The notes beneath the pieces were generated by a model. The model saw only the letters and a list, made by a program, of their open reading frames with translations, did no database searches and was not told the origin of the DNA. Both the position numbers and the translations under genes were made by a program. From the NCBI GenBank assembly GCA_044450465.1, contig JBIOJB010000036.1:1-25987 (forward strand): a stretch of 25,987 bases of DNA. The letters are read 5' to 3'. How positions within the stretch are numbered: the first letter of the stretch is position 1; every line of letters begins with the position of its first letter. The DNA comes from JBIOJB01 sp044450465. GTDB taxonomy: Bacteria > Chloroflexota > Dormibacteria > Dormibacterales > Dormibacteraceae. Below, piece by piece: positions 15,305 through 22,325 of this stretch.

Positions 15305-16369
15305 ATGAAAGAGCTCGAGCTGGGGCTGGACACTTTTGGCGACCTGACCGTCGACGACGACGGATCCGTGCTGTCTCAGCCGCAGGTGATTCGCAACGTT
15401 GTCGAGGAGGCCGTCCTGGCGGACCAGCTCGGAGTGGACTTCGTCGGGGTCGGGGAGCATCACCGCCGGGACCTCGCCGTCTCGGCGCCTGAGGTCGTCC
15501 TCGCCGCGATCGCGGCCAAGACTAAGAGAATCAAGCTCGGCTCGGCGGTGACCGTGCTCAGCACCGATGATCCGGTCCGGGTCTACGAACGGTTCGCCAC
15601 CCTCGATGCGCTCTCCAACGGGCGCGCCGAGATCATTCTCGGCCGCGGCTCGTTCACCGAGTCGTTCGGCCTCTTCGGATACAGCCTCGACGACTACGAT
15701 GTGCTGTTCGAGGAGAAGCTCCAGCTCTTCGCTGAGCTGCTGAAGGAAGGCCCCGTGACTTGGTCCGGAACGATGCGGCCGGCGCTCTCGGGCCAGCGTG
15801 CATATCCGACGACCGAGTCGGGATCGATGCGGGCCTGGGTCGGAGTCGGCGGCAGCCCGGAGTCGGTGGTGCGCGCAGCGCGGTACGGCTTTCCGCTGGT
15901 GCTCGCGATCATCGGCGGACCGCCTCGACGGTTCGCGCCCTTTGTCGAGCTGTACCACCGGGCGCTGGCCGAGTTCGGGCATTCGGAGCGACCGGTCGCC
16001 GTCCACTCGCCCGGTTACATCGCCGACTCGGACGAGCAGGCACGCGAGGAGTTGTGGCCGCACTTTTCGGCAATGCATTCGCGCATCGGCCGTGAGCGTG
16101 GGTGGCCCCCCATGACACGTGCGCAGTTCGACGCGTCCACCGGCCCGCAGGGCGCACTGTTCGCCGGAGCGCCTGAGACGGTCGCCGCCAAGATCGTGGA
16201 TACCGTGAAAGCGCTTGGCATCACGCGATTCGACATGAAGTACAGCAACGGGTCGCTGCCGCACTCGAAGATGATGCGAAGCATCGAGCTCTACGGAACA
16301 AAGGTGAAGCCAATGGTCAGGGAGTCCCTGGCCACGACTGCAGACGAGGTGAGATCGACCGGGGCTTAG
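15305..16369 (+). CDS. LLM class flavin-dependent oxidoreductase (luciferase-like)
   Basis: 354 residues from ATG 15305; the frame is open upstream to 15047, but that overlaps metF and is not protein-like. The TIM-barrel luciferase-like pattern is clear: L-E-L-G-L-D-T-F-G-D at the start, then V-G-V-G-E-H-H-R-R-D, I-K-L-G-S-A-V-T-V-L-S-T-D-D-P-V-R-V-Y-E-R-F-A-T-L-D and G-R-A-E-I-I-L-G-R-G-S-F-T-E-S-F, ending in F-A-G-A-P-E-T-V-A-A-K-I. The E-H-H and D-D-P-V-R-V-Y-E motifs place it with YhbW/alkanal-monooxygenase-alpha-like proteins using FMNH2 or F420. The substrate is unknown. It converges on selB with 51 bases between stops. Confidence 0.92.
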   Translation: MKELELGLDTFGDLTVDDDGSVLSQPQVIRNVVEEAVLADQLGVDFVGVGEHHRRDLAVSAPEVVLAAIAAKTKRIKLGSAVTVLSTDDPVRVYERFATLDALSNGRAEIILGRGSFTESFGLFGYSLDDYDVLFEEKLQLFAELLKEGPVTWSGTMRPALSGQRAYPTTESGSMRAWVGVGGSPESVVRAARYGFPLVLAIIGGPPRRFAPFVELYHRALAEFGHSERPVAVHSPGYIADSDEQAREELWPHFSAMHSRIGRERGWPPMTRAQFDASTGPQGALFAGAPETVAAKIVDTVKALGITRFDMKYSNGSLPHSKMMRSIELYGTKVKPMVRESLATTADEVRSTGA

Positions 16370-16429
16370 GTGAGATTCGATTCCTGAGCCTTGACGCGGC
16401 CGCCCGCGTGCCTCGTGAGCTCACCTAAG
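16365..16429. terminator. Bidirectional inverted repeat embracing both stop codons
   Basis: CTTAGGTGAG (16365-16374) and CTCACCTAAG (16420-16429) are perfect 10-bp complements. One arm holds the LLM TAG stop and the other holds the selB TGA stop. The loop contains a second hairpin (ACGCGG 16394-16399, CCGCGT 16404-16409). This fits a shared convergent terminator, though without T-tracts. Confidence 0.5.
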
Positions 16430-18256
16430 AACCCGGGCGTCTCCCACGCGGCGGGTCACCCGTTGCGCGTCCAGGTATTCGAGCAGCGCCAGCACCGGCC
16501 GCCGGCTCGCGCCCATCCGATCGCGCAGCTGCGCCACGGTCACCGAGCCCGTCGACCCGACCATCTCCTTGACCATTGCGACCGCCGACTCAAAAGCGGT
16601 CTTCGTGAATGCCACATCGTCGCTGACCCGCACCAGCGCTCCTTGCTGCGCGAGAGCCCGCACCATCTCCGGCGTCGCTCCGGTCTGCTGCATCGCCTCC
16701 GTAAGCGAGGGCGGAGCAAAGGGCTCCCGGGCGATCAGCTGCAGCAGCCCGGCCGCGGGTCCATCCAGGGCGCCGGAGGCCACCTGGTGATCGGGGGCGG
16801 CCAGGGACCCCTCGCGCTCCGACAGCCGGCCGTCTTCGATCAGCCCCTGGACCACCGCTGAAAACGAGTTCGACGGAATCCCGAGTCGCGTCCTCAGCTC
16901 CTCACGACCGATACCGGCGCGGAGCGGGTAGGACTCGTGATACCCAGCGATCTCGCGTGACGCGCGTGCTGCGATTGCTTTCCAAGCCTGCTCGCTGAAC
17001 AGCCAATCGCCCAGTCGGCGGGCCCGAAGCTTGGCCACATCGGCGTCTGGAGCCTGCGTCGCTTTGAGCAGCGCGGCCGCCTGTACCCCGCGCGGGTACT
17101 TGCCCAGCTCCTCCTGCAGGATGTCCCCGGCCGCCCGGCGGACAAGGGAATCTCGCACCGCGGAGTCGTGTCGTGCGTGCTTGTGCGGATCCACGTCGAC
17201 GAACTCGCCGCCCGCCACGGTGAGTGGCGGGCTCGGTATGCGCAGCACGAAACGGTCGTGCACTCCGGCGGCGATCGGCCGCTCCAGGTAGAGCTGCACC
17301 CAACCCTCGCCGCCCGCATTAACCTCATCGGCGCCCAGCGCGATCACGCGGCACGACACCTCCGAGGTGCCCGTGTGCAGGATCATCTGGGCGCCATGGC
17401 GCAGCGGCTGGTTGGCCGACGGTAGAACTCGCACCTTCGCGTCGACGCGCCGGCTCGGCGGGACCGTATTCGGTCGGGCGAGCACGTCGCCGCGTGCGAG
17501 CTCGTGCTTCTCGACGCCAATGAGGTTGGCCGCCACGCGATTTCCGGGAAGTACGCGCTCCACCTTGACGTTGTGGCGCTGCAGCCCGCGGACACGAACC
17601 GGCCGTCCGCCCGGGACGACCTCCAGCTCATCTCCGACGCCTAGCGCGCCGTCGACCAGCGTGCCTGTCGCTACGGTTCCGAATCCCGTCATCGTGAAGA
17701 CGCGATCGATGGGCAGGCGCGGACGCCCGAGATCAGCCCTCGGGCCCGCTTGAGCGAGAAGCGAATCAAGAGCTTCGATGAGCTCGGGCAGCCCGGCATG
17801 GGTCCTTGCGGACACGGCGATGACCCTGGAGCCCTCGAGCGATGTCCGTTCGACCGCCTCCAGAGCCTCCGCCCTCACCAGCTCGAGCCAGGCATCGTCG
17901 ACCAGGTCGATCTTGGTCAGCACGATCAGGCCGCGCCGCATGTTGAGCAGGTCCAGGATGTCCATGTGCTCGCGCGTCTGAGGCATGACGCCCTCATCGG
18001 CCGCGATCACGAGCAGCGCAGCGTCGATGCCCTGGGCGCCGGCCAGCATGTTGCGGATGAAGCGCGCATGGCCCGGCACGTCCACGATCCCGATCTCGCG
18101 GCCGCTCGGCAGCGTCATGTGCGCGAACCCGAGGTCGATCGTCATGCCGCGACGCTTCTCTTCTTCGAGCCGGTCCGGGTCGATCCCGGTCAAGGCTTCG
18201 ATGAGAGTTGACTTGCCGTGATCGATGTGGCCCGCCGTGCCGACGACAAAGCTCAT
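16421..18256 (-). CDS. selB: Selenocysteine-specific translation elongation factor
   Basis: 611 residues from ATG 18256. SelB delivers Sec-tRNA to the ribosome at UGA codons followed by a SECIS hairpin. The GTPase domain begins at once: G-H-I-D-H-G-K-S (G1, residues 9-16), R-G-M-T-I-D-L-G-F-A (G2), D-V-P-G-H (G3), L-T-K-I-D (G4), V-S-A-R (G5). Translation-factor beta-barrel domains follow (F-T-M-T-G-F-G-T-V-A-T-G-T), then a C-terminal region of winged-helix repeats, about residues 370-611, that binds SECIS RNA. M-S-F-V-V-G-T-A-G-H-I-D is the usual N-terminus. The ATG shares its A with the selA stop (TGATG), showing tight coupling. Confidence 0.97.
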   Translation of the reverse strand: MSFVVGTAGHIDHGKSTLIEALTGIDPDRLEEEKRRGMTIDLGFAHMTLPSGREIGIVDVPGHARFIRNMLAGAQGIDAALLVIAADEGVMPQTREHMDILDLLNMRRGLIVLTKIDLVDDAWLELVRAEALEAVERTSLEGSRVIAVSARTHAGLPELIEALDSLLAQAGPRADLGRPRLPIDRVFTMTGFGTVATGTLVDGALGVGDELEVVPGGRPVRVRGLQRHNVKVERVLPGNRVAANLIGVEKHELARGDVLARPNTVPPSRRVDAKVRVLPSANQPLRHGAQMILHTGTSEVSCRVIALGADEVNAGGEGWVQLYLERPIAAGVHDRFVLRIPSPPLTVAGGEFVDVDPHKHARHDSAVRDSLVRRAAGDILQEELGKYPRGVQAAALLKATQAPDADVAKLRARRLGDWLFSEQAWKAIAARASREIAGYHESYPLRAGIGREELRTRLGIPSNSFSAVVQGLIEDGRLSEREGSLAAPDHQVASGALDGPAAGLLQLIAREPFAPPSLTEAMQQTGATPEMVRALAQQGALVRVSDDVAFTKTAFESAVAMVKEMVGSTGSVTVAQLRDRMGASRRPVLALLEYLDAQRVTRRVGDARVLR

Positions 18257-19653
18257 CAGCCTGGCAGCCCCTTGACGGCCGCCTCCACCGCGTCGATCAG
18301 GGTCTCGTCCTCGCCCTTGAGAACGGTGCGGGGATCTATGCAGCAAAGATCGTTCTCGATGCGCGCGATCACAGGCGGGTTGCCCATGCGCAGCGCCGCC
18401 GCGGTTCGCGAGGCGGGTCCGGAGAGGGCTAGCAGCACCGTGGGCAACTGGCGCTCCGGTACAGAGCCGCCGCCCACTTCCGAGGTGCCTTCGGTCAGGG
18501 TGGCGCCGACTCCCCTGTCCGCCAGCTTCACCGACCACATTGCGGCGCGGCGTCTCAGATCCTCTTTGGACTGGGCGAGCATCGCGGCCACCGGCACCTC
18601 GCGCCAGCGTCCCGTCAAACGCAGCCTCAGGGTCGCCTCCAGCGCCGCGAGCGTCAGCTTGTCGATGCGCACCGCTCGGGCGAGCGGATGGCGCCCCATC
18701 TTCTTCACCGCTTCGGTGCCGGCAAGGCCTCGCCCCAGCACGATGCCGGCCTGCGGTCCTCCGAGAAGCTTGTCACCCGAAAACGTGATCACGTCGCAAT
18801 GCGCGACCGATTCGGGGATGGTCGGCTCGTCGGCCAAAGGCTCCGCGGCGCCGCTGCCAAGGTCATCGATGAGCAGCAAGCCGTGCCGGTGCGCCACCTC
18901 GGCCATGCCTTCAAGCGAAACCGCTTCCATGAAGCCGGTGACGCGAAAGTTCGACGTGTGCACACGAAGCAGTGCCGCCGTCTTCGATGTGACCGCCCCC
19001 TCGTAGTCGTCGATTCGCGTGCGGTTGGTGGTGCCGACCTCCAACATGCGAGCGCCCGAGAGCCGCATCACATCGGGCATTCGAAACGATCCGCCTATCT
19101 CCACAAGCTGCCCGCGCGAAACGATGACTTCCTTGCTGCGGCACAGCGCTGTCAGAGCCAGAAGGACCGCGGCGGCGTTGTTGTTGACGGCCAGCGCCGC
19201 ATCACAGCCGAACAGCTTCTGCATCAGCTCTGAGACGAGGGCCGTCCTTTCGCCGCGCCGGCCGGTCCGCAGGTCGAGTTCGAGGTTGCTGTAGCCTGCC
19301 GACACCGCCAGGGCATCGACCGCAGCGCCCGGCAGCGGCGCCCGGCCGAGGTTGGTGTGCAGGACCACCCCGGTCGCGTTGATCACGTGGCGCAGCCGAG
19401 GTGCCACGAGCCGGCTCAGCCGTTCGCCGACCAGGCCGGCCCGCTCGACTTCTTCTCGAACCTCTGCACCCCGTTCCTCGGCGAGCTGGTCCCGGATCGC
19501 CTCCACGACCCTTTCTCTCCCGTAGGCCTTGACGAGCTCGCCGTACGCGGGCTCGTTGATAAGCGTCCCTACGCCGGGCAGGGATGCAGCCCGAGAAAGC
19601 CTGGAATCGCGTATCCGGCGCACGTGCCCAAAGAGATTAGGCTCGCGGGCCAA
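18256..19653 (-). CDS. selA: L-seryl-tRNA(Sec) selenium transferase
   Basis: 465 residues. SelA converts Ser-tRNA(Sec) to Sec-tRNA(Sec) with selenophosphate, using PLP. Seen: an N-terminal helical tRNA-binding part (L-P-G-V-G-T-L-I-N onward), I-N-A-T-G-V-V-L-H-T-N-L-G-R-A-P, A-V-N-N-N-A-A-A-V, S-R-G-Q-L-V-E-I-G-G-S-F-R, D-D-L-G-S-G, and the PLP-lysine motif F-S-G-D-K-L-L-G-G-P-Q-A-G (Lys about 295). The start is uncertain: TTG 19653 or GTG 19623. Either overlaps the end of the upstream protease gene by 55-85 bases, and neither has a Shine-Dalgarno. No selC or selD lies in the window. Confidence 0.96.
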   Translation of the reverse strand: MAREPNLFGHVRRIRDSRLSRAASLPGVGTLINEPAYGELVKAYGRERVVEAIRDQLAEERGAEVREEVERAGLVGERLSRLVAPRLRHVINATGVVLHTNLGRAPLPGAAVDALAVSAGYSNLELDLRTGRRGERTALVSELMQKLFGCDAALAVNNNAAAVLLALTALCRSKEVIVSRGQLVEIGGSFRMPDVMRLSGARMLEVGTTNRTRIDDYEGAVTSKTAALLRVHTSNFRVTGFMEAVSLEGMAEVAHRHGLLLIDDLGSGAAEPLADEPTIPESVAHCDVITFSGDKLLGGPQAGIVLGRGLAGTEAVKKMGRHPLARAVRIDKLTLAALEATLRLRLTGRWREVPVAAMLAQSKEDLRRRAAMWSVKLADRGVGATLTEGTSEVGGGSVPERQLPTVLLALSGPASRTAAALRMGNPPVIARIENDLCCIDPRTVLKGEDETLIDAVEAAVKGLPG

Positions 19654-20279
19654 TAGAAAGGGGTCATGACGAAGGACAGCGCGCTGCCGCCCTGGAAGAG
19701 CTGGAAGAGAAAGATGACCACGACGCAGCCAATCCAGATCTCACGCCGGCGCGAGTCGACGTTGAAGAAGAAGCGGGGGTTGCGACTCTTGAACAGGGCC
19801 TCGATCACGTTCCAGCCGTCGAGGCCAGGTATCGGAAGCAGCTGGAACGCGAAGACGGACAGGTTCAGGAAGACGATTGCGAACAGCGCTTCCCCGATGA
19901 GCCCGGTCGACACGTCGAGCGAGAACGGAAGGCCCATGCGAAGGAGCTGCAGAAGAAGCCGGCCGAGCACGATCGCGATCAACAGATTGGCCGCCGGTCC
20001 GCCGAGCTCGTGGATGACGTGTCGACCGGGCGTGCTCACCCGGTTGGGCTGAACCGGAACCCGCCGGCCCCAACCGACAAGCGCGACGAAGACGGCGATA
20101 ACGCCCAGCGGGTCGAGGAAGCGCCGCGGGTTCAGCGTGAAGTATCCGAAGTAGCGAACCGACCGGTCGCCCAGAAGGTACGCCGCCGCCGCATGACCCA
20201 TCTCGTGGGTCGGGATGGCGACGAGAAGCGCCGGCACCAGCAGAAGCGCCGGCAGAAGGAAGGCCAGAAACGCGCTCAA
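19569..20279 (-). CDS. Site-2 protease (M50) family membrane metalloprotease
   Basis: 236 residues with about six hydrophobic segments. The zinc motif H-E-M-G-H-A lies in the first membrane segment (about residue 25), and L-P-I-P-G-L-D-G-W, equivalent to the N-P-D-G metal-ligand motif, lies near residue 150. The family cleaves substrates within the membrane; no PDZ or CBS domain is attached, so this is the compact form. The TTG start at 20279 overlaps the TGA of the preceding gene (TTGA), and the 3' end overlaps selA. It therefore sits inside the arsA-like to selB chain. Its substrate is unknown. Confidence 0.9.
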   Translation of the reverse strand: MSAFLAFLLPALLLVPALLVAIPTHEMGHAAAAYLLGDRSVRYFGYFTLNPRRFLDPLGVIAVFVALVGWGRRVPVQPNRVSTPGRHVIHELGGPAANLLIAIVLGRLLLQLLRMGLPFSLDVSTGLIGEALFAIVFLNLSVFAFQLLPIPGLDGWNVIEALFKSRNPRFFFNVDSRRREIWIGCVVVIFLFQLFQGGSALSFVMTPFYWPASLISLGTCAGYAIPGFLGLHPCPA

Positions 20280-20542
20280 TCGATGGGGATCTTGCCGACG
20301 CGCTTGGCGCTGCGGCGCCCGACCGGCGCGCTGCGCGCTCGTGCCCTCGAGCCCGCGCGACTCTCCGGCGCTCCGCTGGTGACCCTGTTCTCGTAGATAA
20401 GCATCAACGCGGTGATCAGCTCGCGTTGGGCGTTAAGGAGATGCACCTGCGCCGCCGGCGGGACCATGTCGCTGAGCAGATGCCCGGCGCGCGAGGCGAG
20501 CTCGTTGATGAGCTCTATCATCCGCTCCCCGTCGCGGCTCAT
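20276..20542 (-). CDS. Small helical protein with basic tail, coupled to the ArsA/Get3-like gene
   Basis: 88 residues; I do not recognise the family. Residues 1-52 look like two amphipathic helices (E-R-M-I-E-L-I-N-E-L-A-S-R-A-G and L-L-N-A-Q-R-E-L-I-T-A-L-M-L-I-Y). Residues 53-88 are Arg/Ser/Ala-rich, basic and probably disordered (S-R-A-R-A-R-S-A-P-V-G-R-R-S-A-K-R). The ATG at 20542 overlaps the arsA-like stop as ATGA, and its own stop overlaps the protease start as TTGA. The double coupling argues that it is real and works with its neighbours, possibly as an adaptor or dimerisation partner (inference). Confidence 0.75.
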   Translation of the reverse strand: MSRDGERMIELINELASRAGHLLSDMVPPAAQVHLLNAQRELITALMLIYENRVTSGAPESRAGSRARARSAPVGRRSAKRVGKIPID

Positions 20543-21732
20543 CTGGCACCCTCAGGCTGCTTGCCAGGTTTGGCCGCGAAGCGCACACGGAGCTCGCCAT
20601 CGCGCACGGTCGCTCCCGCTGTGTCTCGGCGCGCCAGCACCCGAGGCAGCGCGATCTCTCGGCGGTAGTTCCCGACGGTCACGTACAGCTCGCCGTTGTG
20701 CCGGCTCAGGTCCACGGCCGAGCGATCCGCGAACGGGACCTTCAGCGTCAGCACGTAGTCGGATCCGTCCTTGTCGATCCGCTGCGGGCTGGTCGTGGCG
20801 AACCGTTGCGCCGGATCGCGGTCCTCATAGACCGCGTCCGCCATTTTGAGGAGCATCTCCGGGCCTACCACCTCGCGATCGAACAGGGGCACGTTGAAGA
20901 TCGGGATGCCGGCAAACGACTGCTCCACCTCAGCCTGATACCGGCGATGGATCTGCTGCCATTTCTGGAAGAGCTCGTCGTGAAGCTCGCCGGGAAGGAT
21001 CCTGTTCACAATCACCGCGTCGGTCACGTAGCCAAAAAGGCTCAGGTATGTGTAGGCGCGCTTGGCCTCCTTGACCACCATCTTTTCCAGGTTCAGCACG
21101 ATGCGAACGGTCGTCATCTCCGGGTCGGTGAGCACCTTTCGCATGCCGCCCAGGTCGAGCAGGAGATCCTTCAGCGACGCGTAAACCTCGTCCGAGGGCA
21201 GAGGTATCCCCATCATCGGCTGAAGCATCGGCCGCGCCAAGCGCATGGCCCTCCGCTCCCAGGGATAGATCTTATCGAGCCACCATTTGGCGGCGTCTGG
21301 AAATGTGAGCAGCTGCAGCGTTTCTCCGGTCGGTGCGCAATCAACGACCAGCAGGTCGTGCTCGGCCCGCTGCGCGTAGTGCTTGATCCACATCAGGGAA
21401 GCGATCTCGTCCATTCCCGGCGGGTTGGCCACTTCGTCCGCCACCACTTCGTCCAAACCCTGTGTCGCGAAGACCTCCACCGCGTACTCGTGGAGCTTTG
21501 CCCAATGGCGCTGCATCTCGTGGAGCGAGGAGACTTCGTGCGCCCACAGGTTGTCGGCGACCTTGGTCGCGTCCGAACCCAGCTCGACGTCAAACGAATC
21601 TCCGAGAGAGTGGGCCGGATCGGTGCTCATCACCACCGTGCGATAGCCGGCCTTGGCGCATCGAACGGCCGTGGCTGCCGCGACAGAGGTCTTGCCGACG
21701 CCACCCTTTCCGGTGAAGAGAATGACCCGCAC
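20539..21732 (-). CDS. ArsA/Get3-family ATPase with C-terminal Hsp20-like domain (Get3d-like)
   Basis: 397 residues with a single ATPase half, not the two fused halves of classical ArsA. The deviant Walker A G-K-G-G-V-G-K-T (residues 8-15) includes the signature intradimer Lys. S-T-D-P-A-H-S-L-G-D-S-F is switch I, and V-D-C-A-P-T-G-E-T-L-Q-L-L is switch II. Residues about 310-390 (Y-V-L-T-L-K-V-P-F, G-E-L-Y-V-T-V-G-N-Y-R-R-E-I-A-L-P, D-G-E-L-R-V-R-F) are an alpha-crystallin/Hsp20-like fold, as in ArsA_HSP20. I see no arsenite Cys triad and no Get3 C-x-x-C. This architecture is that of Get3d proteins, suggesting membrane-protein targeting or chaperoning rather than arsenite export. The GTG start follows TACACT. 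Confidence 0.93.
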   Translation of the reverse strand: MRVILFTGKGGVGKTSVAAATAVRCAKAGYRTVVMSTDPAHSLGDSFDVELGSDATKVADNLWAHEVSSLHEMQRHWAKLHEYAVEVFATQGLDEVVADEVANPPGMDEIASLMWIKHYAQRAEHDLLVVDCAPTGETLQLLTFPDAAKWWLDKIYPWERRAMRLARPMLQPMMGIPLPSDEVYASLKDLLLDLGGMRKVLTDPEMTTVRIVLNLEKMVVKEAKRAYTYLSLFGYVTDAVIVNRILPGELHDELFQKWQQIHRRYQAEVEQSFAGIPIFNVPLFDREVVGPEMLLKMADAVYEDRDPAQRFATTSPQRIDKDGSDYVLTLKVPFADRSAVDLSRHNGELYVTVGNYRREIALPRVLARRDTAGATVRDGELRVRFAAKPGKQPEGAR

Positions 21733-21738
21733 CGCCTG

Positions 21739-21785
21739 AGTGTACGGGTGGTGGTTATGAGAGGGAACCGCGGGTTCCCTCTCAT
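21739..21785 (-). promoter_or_regulatory. Promoter of the Get3-like operon with a 13-bp-arm palindrome upstream
   Basis: TACACT (21744-21739) ends 6 bases before the GTG at 21732, which has no Shine-Dalgarno, so the transcript is probably leaderless. A perfect inverted repeat, ATGAGAGGGAACC (21757-21769) and GGTTCCCTCTCAT (21773-21785) around GCG, covers the expected -35 position. It could be an operator or an upstream terminator stem. Confidence 0.5.
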
Positions 21786-21786
21786 C

Positions 21787-21907
21787 GGGGCGCTTTCGCG
21801 CCCCTGCTCACCCTCCCGCTGCGGAAGGGCCTACCGGATTAGAAACGCCTAGCGCAGCAGGGGAGGCAGCAAGGAGCGCGGACTCGCGGCCGGGGTGAAC
21901 CCGGCCG
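21787..21907. repeat. Cluster of GC-rich inverted repeats
   Basis: This stretch holds GGGGCGC/GCGCCCC (21787-21793/21798-21804, loop TTTC), CCCCTGCT/AGCAGGGG (21801-21808/21856-21863) and CGGCCGGG/CCCGGCCG (21887-21894/21900-21907, loop GTGAA). With the palindrome at 21757-21785 they fill most of the gap between two same-strand genes. The first two cannot form fully together, since they share GCCCC bases. I could not match them to a known RNA family. Confidence 0.55.
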
Positions 21908-21956
21908 CCCCAGCCACGCGTGCGACTGCTCTAAACGCTGAGTAAGGAATGTCCTC

Positions 21957-22325
21957 TTATTTGACGAGCTGCGGAACCGCGATCGCGCCAAGCCCGAGCA
22001 GCACCACCATGGCGGCGCCGACGACGAGGAGTCGCACCAGGTCGCGCGTGAAATACGGAACCCGGTCCAGCGGGATTGCAGGATCGGCCGACTCGACGTT
22101 GTAGCGGCCCCCCTTGCCCTTGACCATCTGGTTGCGGCTGCCGAGCGACATCTCGACCGCCCGCACCAGCGCCTGGTCACCACCGACTCGCGCCTGAGAG
22201 ACGCTGCGGGGAGCGGATCCCAACGCCACGCCGGTGCCTGCTGCGGCCCCGGCTGCCGGAGCGACTCCCGGCCGGACCGGTTGACGGTACTTGGCCTTGC
22301 CCTTCTTCTTGCCCTTACGACTCAC
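21957..22325 (-). CDS. Candidate C-tail-anchored membrane protein
   Basis: 122 residues from GTG 22325; the frame is open to 22610, but that part is not protein-like and crosses the promoter. Residues 2-18 are Lys/Arg-rich (S-R-K-G-K-K-K-G-K-A-K-Y-R), then comes an Ala/Gly linker and a polar middle. The only hydrophobic segment is at the extreme C-terminus (about residues 97-118, R-L-L-V-V-G-A-A-M-V-V-L-L-G-L-G), leaving only a few residues after it. There is no signal peptide. This topology is that of a tail-anchored protein. A TAGACT box ends 10 bases before the start. It lies upstream of the Get3-like ATPase on the same strand. I do not recognise the soluble part. Confidence 0.72.
   Translation of the reverse strand: MSRKGKKKGKAKYRQPVRPGVAPAAGAAAGTGVALGSAPRSVSQARVGGDQALVRAVEMSLGSRNQMVKGKGGRYNVESADPAIPLDRVPYFTRDLVRLLVVGAAMVVLLGLGAIAVPQLVK

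Noticed and set aside
17660..17700. tRNA-like T-loop string (GGTTCCGAATCCC)
   Set aside because: It lies within the conserved beta-barrel coding part of selB, and no acceptor or anticodon stem surrounds it.
20698..21852. 384-codon frame antisense to the Get3-like ATPase
   Set aside because: It is the mirror of a strongly conserved gene, with composition skewed to His/Arg/Val and no recognisable domain.
21787..21910. Possible SRP RNA, because GGTGAACCC and GGAAGG-like strings occur
   Set aside because: The strings are not in the order or spacing of the SRP core (GGTGAACC...CCGGAAGG.AGCA). They belong to separate hairpins.
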